Origin: Parabacteroides johnsonii DSM 18315
GTDB lineage: Bacteria; Bacteroidota; Bacteroidia; Bacteroidales; Tannerellaceae
Direction of reading: 5' to 3'
Assembly (NCBI RefSeq): GCF_025151045.1
Contig: NZ_CP102285.1
Location: 310,001 to 374,000, forward strand
Length of the DNA stretch: 64,000 nt
The notes beneath the pieces were generated by a model, which saw only the letters and a program-made list of their open reading frames with translations, was not told the origin of the DNA and ran no database searches. Positions 36,519-44,948 of this stretch are shown one piece after another. How positions within the stretch are numbered: position 1 is the first letter of the stretch; each line of letters starts with the position of its first letter. A program made the translations under genes and the position numbers.

Positions 36519-37364
36519 ATGATACCGCAATTTGATCAAATTAGGATACAAGCGCTGAAAACACTAAAGTCGGGGGCCGTTATGAGAGCCAAAGATTTTA
36601 GAGTTCCTTTAGCAGAACATTTTCATTTGACAGATGAAGAGATGAATGCATGGTATCCATCAGGTAATGGAGAAATATTTTTAGATCGTATTTCCTGGGC
36701 TTTGTCTTATCTATTCATTGCTGGCTTAGTTGAAAAGCCTAAAAGAGGAGACTATAAAATTAGTGATAAAGGATTGGCTATGCTTGAATCATGTTCTGAT
36801 GAACAGATAAGTGAGTATATTAAGACAACTGTCAACGCACGAACTCCGAAGAAAGAATCTAAAATTAAAGACACATTAGAAGAAGCATCAGAAACAACCG
36901 GAGAGAATGAACCGACTCCTCAAGAAAGTTTATATAATTCGTATGATAATATAAAACAATCCATTCAATCAGAAATTCTCACGACAATACTTAGTAAAAA
37001 GCCCCAAGAATTCGAACGATTAGTTGTGAGATTACTTCAAGCAATGGGATATGGAGGTGAAGTAAAGAACTCAGGATTTGTTACAAAATTTTCAAATGAT
37101 GGAGGTATTGATGGCATTATAAAAGAAGATATTCTTGGCTTTAATCATATTTCTATTCAAGCTAAACGATATGCATTAGGTAATAATGTTGGACGTAATG
37201 AAGTTCAGAGTTTTGTGGGAGCTGTAGCAGGAACTCCATCTAAAAAGGGGGTTTTTATCACTACTTCAGATTTTACAAAAGGAGCTATGGATTATGTAGA
37301 TAGCTTAAATGGTTCGCCTACTGTTATTTTGATTAATGGCCATCAATTAACAGAATATATATGA
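36519..37364 (+). CDS. Mrr-like restriction endonuclease, 3' end frameshifted
   Basis: A 281-residue protein with an N-terminal Mrr winged-helix domain (MIPQFDQIRIQALKTL) and a C-terminal Mrr catalytic PD-(D/E)XK domain (FERLVVRLLQAMGYGG, GGIDGIIKEDILG, and QAKRY as the catalytic QxK). Mrr enzymes cut modified or foreign DNA. The ATG at 36519 aligns with the usual Mrr start and is preferred to GTG at 36507. The frame stops at 37364 within TATATAT, but the normal Mrr C-terminus continues in another frame (37363-37452). The catalytic core is complete, so the short form might still be active. Confidence 0.85.
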   Translation: MIPQFDQIRIQALKTLKSGAVMRAKDFRVPLAEHFHLTDEEMNAWYPSGNGEIFLDRISWALSYLFIAGLVEKPKRGDYKISDKGLAMLESCSDEQISEYIKTTVNARTPKKESKIKDTLEEASETTGENEPTPQESLYNSYDNIKQSIQSEILTTILSKKPQEFERLVVRLLQAMGYGGEVKNSGFVTKFSNDGGIDGIIKEDILGFNHISIQAKRYALGNNVGRNEVQSFVGAVAGTPSKKGVFITTSDFTKGAMDYVDSLNGSPTVILINGHQLTEYI

Positions 37365-37452
37365 TTTTGGATTGGGGCTTCAGACAGAAATGACCTTTAA
37401 GGTGATGAAAATGGATAGTGATTATTGGGACTCAATGGAAGATGATAAATGA
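37363..37452 (+). pseudogene. Out-of-frame C-terminal tail of the Mrr-like protein
   Basis: Read from GAT at 37363, the next 29 codons give DFGLGLQTEMTFKVMKMDSD followed by a short acidic tail and TGA at 37450-37452. This matches the usual Mrr ending 'yg[lv]Gvq...tyevkkiDeDyf'. The break lies in the run TATATAT (37356-37362). Adding one TA unit would join the frames perfectly (EYIYDFGLG). It is a recent frameshift, a slippage-prone switch or a sequencing error. Confidence 0.7.
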
Positions 37453-37458
37453 CATATA

Positions 37459-38226
37459 TTACTCTTTTAATTGTTGTAGTTTAATGTAACATTCAGATTC
37501 CGTATGTGACATTTTACGTTCAATCGTTGAGATCTCTAAGTCACGGAGGGTATGGGCAAAAACATTCTTTATGAATGTGGCTGTGTGAATGCGCTTTATA
37601 CCAAAAGCCTTGCCAATGTTCCAACCAAAATGCATAATATCAATGCTTTTAAGTTGTGAATCCACCTTTACGGGCGTTATCTTTTGCAAGGTATCGCCTG
37701 AACTATATTCAGCAACGTATGTACATAGACGGTTGAGATCCTCTTCACTCATATAGGCAACCATTGTTTGCTTCGTATAGCTAATGACCTTTTCCAATTT
37801 AGTTTGAATAGCACGATTCTTTTTTGCGATAGAATTGGTTCGCATAACTTCATATTCTGAAGGTCCAGAGATTGTTTCTTCAGCGGTAAGAGCAGACTCA
37901 ATGACATCAGGCGTAGCTTGGTTTGAATCTTTGATTGTAGGGGCTTCCGGAACAGAAACGGTATCATTGTGATTTTTCATCGTTTGAAAAGCAGAGAAAC
38001 GCAATAGAAAAGCTTCTATGCGTGGTAGCAGAAACTGATTAAAAGTTGTCTGTAAACTGGCATAGATCGCCATCAAGACAATTACTGTTGCAAAAAATGC
38101 GACAATACTACTGAAATCGTCAACACCTCTGGATAAAACAAACTGACGAGCTAAAACGCCAACAACAAGATTACCTACCAATACAAGGGAATAGCGTGCT
38201 ATATGTTCTATACTTTTCTGATTCAT
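37459..38226 (-). CDS. Membrane protein of mobilizable element, unknown function
   Basis: A 255-residue protein with two predicted membrane helices (about residues 12-30 and 41-58), a variable linker, and a C-terminal soluble domain (IDIMHFGWNIGKAFGIKRIH) related to that of the 1866-2711 protein. It lies between cargo genes in element B, whereas in element A the relative follows the integrase directly, so cargo has been inserted beside it. Function unknown. Confidence 0.6.
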   Translation of the reverse strand: MNQKSIEHIARYSLVLVGNLVVGVLARQFVLSRGVDDFSSIVAFFATVIVLMAIYASLQTTFNQFLLPRIEAFLLRFSAFQTMKNHNDTVSVPEAPTIKDSNQATPDVIESALTAEETISGPSEYEVMRTNSIAKKNRAIQTKLEKVISYTKQTMVAYMSEEDLNRLCTYVAEYSSGDTLQKITPVKVDSQLKSIDIMHFGWNIGKAFGIKRIHTATFIKNVFAHTLRDLEISTIERKMSHTESECYIKLQQLKE

Positions 38227-38470
38227 AGTGATATTTGCTAATTGTTTGTGCGCAAATATATGTCATTTCATAGATACCATGTTATAAATCCAAGAAAGTG
38301 GCAGCATTTGTCCTCAATATGTAGCTTTTTTCAGCTATAAATAAGACAAAGACTGTATTGACATGTTTTATACTGAATATGAATAGAGCAAAATCAATAT
38401 ATTGGGTATACACTATGATAAATTTAGATATTTTGCTTCCTCACACTACTAAGAAGAAAATGAAATTCCG

Positions 38471-38478
38471 TATATTTG
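38471..38478 (+). promoter_or_regulatory. -7 element (TATATTTG) of the GNAT/ASCH/kinase operon
   Basis: TATATTTG matches TAnnTTTG and lies 54 bases before the GNAT gene start. The 305-base spacer 38227-38531 shows nothing else recognisable. Confidence 0.5.
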
Positions 38479-38531
38479 TATATTAGAATAATTGAAAACA
38501 ATAATCAGGACACATATAAAAATTGATTATT

Positions 38532-39581
38532 ATGGAATTAGTAAAATTTAAAGAGGTCAATTTAGAGGATCCATTCTTCGATAGTTTGAAAGCTGATTAT
38601 AAAGGTTTTGAAGAATGGTTTGGCAGAAAAAGCGATAATGATGCATACATTCAGAAAAAAAATGATAGTTCTTTGCAGGCTTTTCTTTATCTTAAGATAG
38701 AAGATGAAGCAATAACTGATGTAATACCTAATTTCCCTGAAGCTAAAAGACTGAAAGTCGGAACTTTTAAGATAGAAGCGCATAATACGAAATTAGGCGA
38801 GAGATTTGTTAGGATGATAATGCATCATGCTTTATATGAGAAGGTAGAAGAGATTTATGTGACGATATTTGAAAAGCATGTAGGTCTTGTAAATCTTCTG
38901 AAAAAATACGGGTTTGAGAAGAAAGCTATAAAAGGAGATACCGATAATCCTGAAAGTGTTTATGTCAAATCCATGAAATGTTATACTGGTGATATTTGTA
39001 AAGATTTTCCTTTTATACATACAGCTGGAAAGAACAAATATTTGTTGGCTATATATCCTAAATTTCATACGGTATTGTTCCCCGACTCTATTTTGAATAC
39101 AGAAATAAGAGATAAAGATTCGCTTATCAAAGACGTTTCTCATACAAATAGTATCCATAAAATTTATTTATGCAGGATGGAAGATGCTAAGCAAATGAAC
39201 CCAGGTGATCTTGTTGTTATTTATCGTACATCAGATGATCGGGGATCTGCAATGTATAGAAGTGTTGCAACTTCTGTTTGTGTCGTTGAGGAAGTGAAAA
39301 CTCCAAAAGATTTTAAAAGTTATGAGGAATACATCAAATATACAAATTATTACAGTATATTTGATAAAAACACATTAACTATATTTTATAATAATTCTAA
39401 AACAGTTATCATTAAGATGACATATAATGCCGCTTTTAATCGTAGGATAATTAGAAAAGAGTTGATAGAAGAAGTTGGTATTTCTCAAAATGCTTATTGG
39501 GGATTTTTAGAGTTAACAGATGAACAGTTTAATGATATTATAGAAAGAGGTCAAATAGATGAAAGTCTTATTGTCGATTAA
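38532..39581 (+). CDS. GNAT-like N-terminal domain fused to a PUA/EVE-like domain
   Basis: A 349-residue protein. Residues 1-145 look like a GNAT acetyltransferase fold (KVGTFKIEAHNTKLGERFVRM, then VNLLKKYGFEKKA). Residues 150-349 contain a beta-rich domain with MNPGDLVVIYRTSDDRGS, like PUA/EVE-ASCH nucleic-acid-binding folds. The ATG at 38532 is preferred to the upstream TTG in frame. It overlaps the ASCH gene by 23 bases, so the cassette is translated as a unit. Function is unknown; binding of a modified nucleic acid or nucleotide combined with acetylation is one possibility. Confidence 0.6.
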   Translation: MELVKFKEVNLEDPFFDSLKADYKGFEEWFGRKSDNDAYIQKKNDSSLQAFLYLKIEDEAITDVIPNFPEAKRLKVGTFKIEAHNTKLGERFVRMIMHHALYEKVEEIYVTIFEKHVGLVNLLKKYGFEKKAIKGDTDNPESVYVKSMKCYTGDICKDFPFIHTAGKNKYLLAIYPKFHTVLFPDSILNTEIRDKDSLIKDVSHTNSIHKIYLCRMEDAKQMNPGDLVVIYRTSDDRGSAMYRSVATSVCVVEEVKTPKDFKSYEEYIKYTNYYSIFDKNTLTIFYNNSKTVIIKMTYNAAFNRRIIRKELIEEVGISQNAYWGFLELTDEQFNDIIERGQIDESLIVD

Positions 39582-39972
39582 ACCGGAATTTGTTCGTGAA
39601 ATTTTTCAAGGACGAAAAAAGTTTGAATATAGGAAAAACGTGTTTACAAAACACGTTACTCAGGTAGTCGTATATTCAACTAAGCCTGAAGGAATGATTG
39701 TTGGAGAGTTTTCTGTAAAAAAGATATTAAGTGATACTCCGGAAAAATTATGGGAAAAAACATCCTTCGTTTCCGGTATCTCTAAAGAGTTCTTTGACCA
39801 ATATTTTAAAGGACGTGACAAAGGTTATGCATTACAGATAGAGAATCCTGTTTTGTATAAGAAACCAATAAATCCATTCGATGTTTTTACTTCATTTGTA
39901 GCCCCTCAATCATTCAAATATCTAGAAGAAGATGATATAGAGGAATCTGTTTTGAGTTTTGTGGAATTATGA
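39559..39972 (+). CDS. ASCH-domain protein
   Basis: A 137-residue protein matching the ASCH fold: VLLSIKPEFVREIFQGRKKFEYRK at the N-terminus (the KP...G.K..E.R signature) and VVVYSTKPEGMIVGEFSV. ASCH domains are PUA-like and bind RNA or act as nucleotide hydrolases. Overlaps upstream (23 bases) and downstream (four bases, ATGA) indicate coupled translation with the GNAT-like and kinase-like genes. Confidence 0.8.
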   Translation: MKVLLSIKPEFVREIFQGRKKFEYRKNVFTKHVTQVVVYSTKPEGMIVGEFSVKKILSDTPEKLWEKTSFVSGISKEFFDQYFKGRDKGYALQIENPVLYKKPINPFDVFTSFVAPQSFKYLEEDDIEESVLSFVEL

Positions 39973-40490
39973 AAAATGATATTATATTTATTGGCGGTAT
40001 TCATGGTGTTGGAAAAGGTACATTATGCGAACGTATCGAATCTGAACTTGGAATTGTACATTTATCAGCTAGTGAAGTATTGAAATGGAAAGATTTTAAT
40101 GTGGATTCTTCAGATAAGCGTGTAGCAGATATTGATGCTACACAAGACCGCTTATTGAAAAATTTGAAAGGAGTTGTCACTTCAGGTAAAACTTATTTGT
40201 TGGATGGACATTTTTGTTTGCTGAATAAGGAAAGTAAAATTGAGAAAGTTCCTGAAGAAGTATTTATAGGGATAAACCCAAAGAAAATAATTGTAGTAAG
40301 CGAAACGCCAGAAATTATAGCAAAACGTTTATCTCAAAGAGACGGAAAAAGATATGAAACTTCACTTCTTGAAAAAATGCAAAATACAGAAATAGAACAT
40401 GCTCAATATATTTCTAGTTTATTAGGATTAGAAATGTTTGAGATTCAGTCTGATTCGTATAGTACTTTGAAGGAAGTAATAAATAATTAA
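39969..40490 (+). CDS. Small P-loop kinase-like NTPase
   Basis: A 173-residue adenylate-kinase-like P-loop protein: Walker A GGIHGVGKGT at residues 8-17, a hydrophobic strand ending in LLDGHF near residue 77, and a lid-like region with RLSQRDGKRY. It probably phosphorylates a nucleotide or another small molecule. It is the third gene of the GNAT/ASCH/kinase cassette. The following 223 bases hold no gene. Confidence 0.75.
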   Translation: MKNDIIFIGGIHGVGKGTLCERIESELGIVHLSASEVLKWKDFNVDSSDKRVADIDATQDRLLKNLKGVVTSGKTYLLDGHFCLLNKESKIEKVPEEVFIGINPKKIIVVSETPEIIAKRLSQRDGKRYETSLLEKMQNTEIEHAQYISSLLGLEMFEIQSDSYSTLKEVINN

Positions 40491-40713
40491 TTAATATGAT
40501 ACATTCTATTTTTATACGTTGTTATACAGTATTTATGAGTAAAATTAGAACTGTTTGGACAAACTAAGACAATATTTTCTCAATTAAAAAGATGTGGTAT
40601 GTAATCAATGGGCATATTTTTTATCGGTTTATGTATAATTTCTCCTACCATCAAGCCCATCATAGTAGAACTTTTATTGTTTTGTAAGATATTCAGTATA
40701 CATTTAATTTTTT

Positions 40714-41142
40714 ATGAGTAAATATAATATGGATTTATCAGCTGAAAGAGAGAAAATTTTACTTAATATCCAAGATGATGTTTTAAAAGGAAGCATTTGC
40801 TTACAAGATTGGACAACATTTCAGTTGGAAAATGCTTATATTGCATTCTGTGCAGGAGCTGATTTAGCTTGTATACTCATGTGTCAGGCAGCTATAGAGT
40901 CTTATATGAGGGATGATGAAGGATTGAAGAATCGGTCTTTTTATGATTTAATAGAACAATGTTCATATGATGCAAAAACAAAAATAAAATTACATAAGTT
41001 GAGAGAATACCGAAATAAATGGGTGCATATTAATGAACAAAAAGAATGTAATATTCAGATTGACCATATTGAACTCGAAAAAATGGCACTTTTCGCATAT
41101 AGATTAACATTAGAAGTGTTTCATTATTATCCATTCGTTTAA
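40714..41142 (+). CDS. HEPN-like protein
   Basis: A 142-residue helical protein with a HEPN-type RN-x3-H motif near its C-terminus (REYRNKWVHI). HEPN proteins are often RNases in toxin-antitoxin and abortive-infection systems. No nucleotidyltransferase (MNT) partner is adjacent, so it may act alone or with the upstream cassette. It is preceded by a 223-base spacer and converges with the integrase gene. Confidence 0.55.
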   Translation: MSKYNMDLSAEREKILLNIQDDVLKGSICLQDWTTFQLENAYIAFCAGADLACILMCQAAIESYMRDDEGLKNRSFYDLIEQCSYDAKTKIKLHKLREYRNKWVHINEQKECNIQIDHIELEKMALFAYRLTLEVFHYYPFV

Positions 41143-41160
41143 AGTATAGAAGAATTTTAC

Positions 41161-41208
41161 ATTTAGACATATAGTGAAAGACAAAAATCTTTCACTATAT
41201 GTCTAAAT
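41161..41208. terminator. Perfect 21-bp inverted repeat between cargo and integrase
   Basis: Arms 41161-41181 (ATTTAGACATATAGTGAAAG...) and 41188-41208 pair perfectly around CAAAAA. It lies between the convergent HEPN-like and integrase genes and is expected to act as a bidirectional terminator. Element A has an 18-bp perfect repeat of different sequence at the same place. Confidence 0.65.
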
Positions 41209-41215
41209 CGTACAT

Positions 41216-42322
41216 TCATTTCAATGAAATCTTATTCGCCGTCTCTCGTTTCTTTGAATTGACTAAATCAGCATAGATTTGAGTGGTGGTGACATTCTTA
41301 TGTGTTAGCATCTTCGATACTGTGTAAATGTCTGTGCCTAAAGAGATTTGGATGACCGCATACGAGTGCCTAAAGCAGTGGAAGGTTATGTGTTTTCTGA
41401 TTCCGGCTTCGGCAATCCATTGTTTCAAGGGATGATGAGTCATGGAGCGGGTCAAGCCTTTGAAAACTTTTCCAGTACCCCCTTCGCCACACAACTCCAG
41501 TGCCTCCTGACTGATGGGAAGGGTGGCCTCGGTTTCTGTCTTTTCGGTGCAGATACGGATGTAGTAGCCTTGATCTGGGCCGACCTCAAAATCACGCCAG
41601 TCCAGCTTCAGAATATCACTGATACGGAGGCCGGTCATACAGGCAAACAGGGATGCCTGTTTTAAGACAGGAATCTTGCATGGCGTAGCTGCCAGTTTCT
41701 TGACTTCATCAAGTGTCAGATACTCTTTCTTGACCTCTTTCCATTCGATTTTTTCTAGAAAGTCGTTCAAGTTCTCACGCAACATCTTCTCTTTATAGGC
41801 TATTTTCAATAAGGCACGGAACGTCGAATAATAACCAGCTGCCGAATTGCGTGAGATATAAGCATTGGGGTGATTAATCTGTTTGCATTTGAGCAGGTAA
41901 TCCCTGAACTTCTCGCACAGTTCCACGGTGACATCGCCAAAGGTACATTTGCCGCCGACAAATTTCTCAAAGTGGTTGTAAACACAATCCCATTTCTCAT
42001 ATTTTTCCCGTGCCTTTGTCCGGAAGTAGGCGAGGAAATCTACCTTTTGCTTGTTCTTGTCCAGGAACCCGAATTCTTCATTGATAAGCGACTGGACACG
42101 GATACAGCGGATTGCCTCTGCCTTGTTCAGCATATCCTGATTGAACATTCTTTGCTGCTCATTCTTGGGCTTAGCATAGATGTAAATGCCGAGGAATTCC
42201 CGGCGACTCATCTTCATCGTGTAAGGATTGCGGATGGCCGGATAATAATCCAGATAAAGGGATATGCGGTCGTTACGCAATGGCTTTTGTCTCAGTGTTA
42301 CGTTGGTGCATGTAAGTGTCAT
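41216..42322 (-). CDS. Tyrosine recombinase/integrase of element B
   Basis: A 368-residue integrase closely related in layout to the one at 2881-3996: arm-binding, SAM-like and catalytic domains, with Arg in TGLRISD, HxxR in FHCFRHSY, His in MLTHKN and Tyr in TTTQIYADL. All catalytic residues are present. It is the best candidate to move the element that ends beside mnmE. It lies 91 bases downstream of its Zn-ribbon/HTH partner gene. Confidence 0.9.
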   Translation of the reverse strand: MTLTCTNVTLRQKPLRNDRISLYLDYYPAIRNPYTMKMSRREFLGIYIYAKPKNEQQRMFNQDMLNKAEAIRCIRVQSLINEEFGFLDKNKQKVDFLAYFRTKAREKYEKWDCVYNHFEKFVGGKCTFGDVTVELCEKFRDYLLKCKQINHPNAYISRNSAAGYYSTFRALLKIAYKEKMLRENLNDFLEKIEWKEVKKEYLTLDEVKKLAATPCKIPVLKQASLFACMTGLRISDILKLDWRDFEVGPDQGYYIRICTEKTETEATLPISQEALELCGEGGTGKVFKGLTRSMTHHPLKQWIAEAGIRKHITFHCFRHSYAVIQISLGTDIYTVSKMLTHKNVTTTQIYADLVNSKKRETANKISLK

Positions 42323-42413
42323 AGCTATATTGTTTTTTGATTAATACTTGTTTTGTTGCAAATAAAATAGGTGTTCTAATGGTGGTATTTATCACCGGAA
42401 AATAACTTTCGGC

Positions 42414-43310
42414 TCATTCTATCTTTGGAGGCTCAAAGAACTTGTCCAGCTCTGCCCGCAGGATCTTGGTATATTTACCGACTTTGATACGGGGAATATT
42501 ATGGTATTTCACATAATGGTAGAGTTGGTCTCGTGTCAGATTAAATCGTTCCATCGCTTCGGCAATGGTGTAGTATTTGGGCTCTTCAGGAGCTATGAGA
42601 CCTTTGGCAATGTCCACATGCTTTTTGGAGTAGTACACCATGATGCCGACTTTCTTTTTGGGAATGGCATTCTTTGATACAAAAGAATATATGGCCGTCA
42701 GCGTCATGCCGAACTTCTCCTGCATGTCTTGCGTGCTGTACCATTCCTTGATCTCAGGATCGGGAGCTTTCTTTGCAAAGTAGTCATCAATATGCTTTTT
42801 GCTCCAATAGGTTTTACCACGGTGAAAGGTTCGTGGGATATTATGTTCCTTAGCGATATGGAATATCCAGGAATCCTTTACGCCATACTTTTCCTTAACT
42901 TCAGCTGTGGTGTAGAAATCTGATATTGGAGTTTTCTCTTTGGGCTTATTCTCATTATTGGAAGCAATAATGTAGTCGAACATCTTATCAATATCCGAAC
43001 GCCGTACAAGAGTTTTCCCATCAAATCTAACCGCTTTAATTTTCGCGTTTTTGATATACCGATAAATTGAGGTACGGCCTACACCTAAAAATGCGGCAAC
43101 TTCAGTAGGGGTTAAGAACTCTTTTTCAGAATTAGGTTTTAATTCTGCATCGTGTTTCAAGTGGAATTCTTGAATTCGTTTTTTTCTAACTCGATCTTTG
43201 TATGCGAGGTTTGCGCACCTGTGTGAACAGTATGCGGTAGTGATCTTGTGGGCGGTAAAAATGGTGCCACACCACTCGCATTTCTTTTGAATTTCAATGT
43301 TACTAGCCAT
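42414..43310 (-). CDS. Zinc-ribbon protein with four helix-turn-helix units
   Basis: A 298-residue paralogue of 4114-4992: zinc ribbon CEWCGTIF...CSHRC at residues 9-30, a basic helix, then HTH units at about residues 63-98 (FLTPTEVAAFLGV), 128-160 (YTTAEVKEKYGV), 185-220 (WYSTQDMQEKFGM) and 243-280 (YYTIAEAMERFNL). The ATG at 43310 (MASNIEIQKK) aligns with the relative's start; a longer frame to 43523 would run through att-like repeats and is rejected. It is probably the element's recombination directionality or regulatory protein. Confidence 0.75.
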   Translation of the reverse strand: MASNIEIQKKCEWCGTIFTAHKITTAYCSHRCANLAYKDRVRKKRIQEFHLKHDAELKPNSEKEFLTPTEVAAFLGVGRTSIYRYIKNAKIKAVRFDGKTLVRRSDIDKMFDYIIASNNENKPKEKTPISDFYTTAEVKEKYGVKDSWIFHIAKEHNIPRTFHRGKTYWSKKHIDDYFAKKAPDPEIKEWYSTQDMQEKFGMTLTAIYSFVSKNAIPKKKVGIMVYYSKKHVDIAKGLIAPEEPKYYTIAEAMERFNLTRDQLYHYVKYHNIPRIKVGKYTKILRAELDKFFEPPKIE

Positions 43311-43357
43311 TTTAATTATCTCTTTAGTTCGCCAAATCTGTTTCATTGCGTACCACA

Positions 43358-43475
43358 GCGTTCCAAGGCGTTCCAGGTTGTTCACCATCTGGCAGACAGT
43401 AAACCCGACTTTGGGCTTGTGAGGTACACAGGAGGTACAAAAAATGGCGTAAAAAGGCTTAGCAACGATTATCAA
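43358..43475. other. Candidate right attachment region with direct repeats
   Basis: GCGTTCCA repeats at 43358-43365 and 43368-43375 (ten-base period), then GGTACAC at 43423-43429, GGTACAA at 43434-43440, and the 9-bp word GATTATCAA at 43467-43475. The last word and the GGTACA boxes recur in mirrored arrangement at 6887-7088. An inverted copy TTGATAATC lies at 43547-43555 beside mnmE. This region would be the element/chromosome junction; the boundary is a hypothesis. Confidence 0.35.
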
Positions 43476-43490
43476 CGATACTCGAGCAAC

Positions 43491-43516
43491 AAAAAAGGCG
43501 CTCCGTAAAGAGCGCC
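43491..43516 (-). terminator. Rho-independent terminator of mnmE
   Basis: On the minus strand GGCGCTC pairs with GAGCGCC around TTTACG (stem 43497-43516) and is followed by TTTTTTG. It lies 46 bases past the mnmE stop. The element junction appears to be just beyond it, so the insertion spared mnmE termination. Confidence 0.85.
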
Positions 43517-43561
43517 ATATCAATCGATTACAATTAATTTAACTAATTGATAATCAGATGT

Positions 43562-44944
43562 TTACTTGCCGATACAAAACCTCTCAAATATATTCCCCAA
43601 CACCTGGTCTGTTGTGACTTCTCCAACGATGTCTGAGAGGTGGAAGATGCATTCTCTTAAATCTTGGGAGATGAAATCTCCGGAAAGGTTGGCGGATAAG
43701 CCTTCCTGGACACGGTGGATGGAGTCGAGGGCGTGGGTTAGGGCTTCGTAGTGACGGATGTTAGTGACGATGACGTCGTTTGAGGATAAAGAGGGGATAT
43801 GAGCAGCTTGGATCAGGAGATCCTGTAACTCGTCGATATGCTCTCTTTTCTTGGCCGATATGAAGATCGATTGTACATTATCGGGAAGGTCGGTTGTTTT
43901 AAACTGACGGTCGGTGAGCAGGTCGGCCTTGTTGAAAACGAGGATTAGCTGTTTCCCTTTCGAGCGGGGTAGTATTTTTTCAGATAATTGGGCGATCTGT
44001 AGGGAGGCATCGGCTGCATCTATCATCCAGAGGACAATGTCTGCTTGATCGAGCTTCTGGAAGGTGCGTTCGATGCCGATACTTTCGATCGCATCGTGCG
44101 TTTCTCGGATACCGGCGGTATCGATGAAGCGGAAAGTGATCCCTCCGAGGCTGACTGTGTCTTCGATAATGTCGCGGGTTGTACCGTGGATATCGCTGAC
44201 AATCGCTTTATCCTCATTCAGCAGGACGTTTAGCAGAGTCGATTTTCCGGCATTTGTTTCACCTATGATCGCAACAGGAACACCGTTCTTGATTGCGTTT
44301 CCTACACTGAAAGAGTTGGCCAAACGCGATATAACGGTTTCGATATGGGTTGCCAACGTGCTAAGTTCACTTCGGTCGGCAAACTCCAGTTCCTCGTGGT
44401 CGCTGAAATCCAGCTCCAGTTCCATCAAAGAAGTGATATGCAAAAGTTGTTCACGTAAGTTCTTTAATTCATGACTGAACCCCCCGCGCATCTGGTTTAA
44501 TGCCAAACGGTGCTGGCCGGCTGAAGTCGAGGCGATCAAATCGGCGACCGCCTCGGCTTGACTCAGGTCCATCTTACCGTTCATGAAGGCGCGTTGAGTA
44601 TATTCGCCGGGGAGGGCGGAGCGGCAACCGCTTTCAATCAAAAGTTGCATGATCTGCTGCTGGATATAGACGGAACCGTGGCAAGTGATTTCTACCGTGT
44701 CTTCGCCGGTAAAAGAATGAGGTGCACGGAAAAGGGCGACTAGCACATCGTCTATGAGTTCTTTATTCCGCCTGATACTACCGTAACGCAGTGTATAAGC
44801 TTCCTGTGACAACAGATCTTTCCCTGTTATACGCGGTACGAATATCGTGTTGCAGATTGCGATTGCTTCTGGTCCGGAGATACGGATGACGGCAATTCCT
44901 CCAGCTCCGGGGGCAGTTGATACGGCGCAGATAGTATCTTCCAT
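43562..44944 (-). CDS. mnmE: tRNA uridine-5-carboxymethylaminomethyl modification GTPase MnmE
   Basis: A 460-residue protein, full length for the family. It has an N-terminal folate-binding domain starting TICAVSTAPGAGGIAVIRIS, a central helical domain, an inserted G domain (GETNAGKST near residue 226, DIHGTTRDI, DTAGIRE) and the invariant C-terminal FCIGK. With MnmG it installs cmnm5U at tRNA wobble U34. The DUF362 gene ends four bases upstream of its start, so the two may be co-transcribed. Confidence 0.97.
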   Translation of the reverse strand: MEDTICAVSTAPGAGGIAVIRISGPEAIAICNTIFVPRITGKDLLSQEAYTLRYGSIRRNKELIDDVLVALFRAPHSFTGEDTVEITCHGSVYIQQQIMQLLIESGCRSALPGEYTQRAFMNGKMDLSQAEAVADLIASTSAGQHRLALNQMRGGFSHELKNLREQLLHITSLMELELDFSDHEELEFADRSELSTLATHIETVISRLANSFSVGNAIKNGVPVAIIGETNAGKSTLLNVLLNEDKAIVSDIHGTTRDIIEDTVSLGGITFRFIDTAGIRETHDAIESIGIERTFQKLDQADIVLWMIDAADASLQIAQLSEKILPRSKGKQLILVFNKADLLTDRQFKTTDLPDNVQSIFISAKKREHIDELQDLLIQAAHIPSLSSNDVIVTNIRHYEALTHALDSIHRVQEGLSANLSGDFISQDLRECIFHLSDIVGEVTTDQVLGNIFERFCIGK

Positions 44945-44948
44945 TCTT

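Noticed and set aside
43311-43523. Longer N-terminus for the multi-HTH gene (start at 43523)
   Set aside because: The extra 71 residues have no counterpart in the paralogue and overlap repeats and the mnmE terminator.
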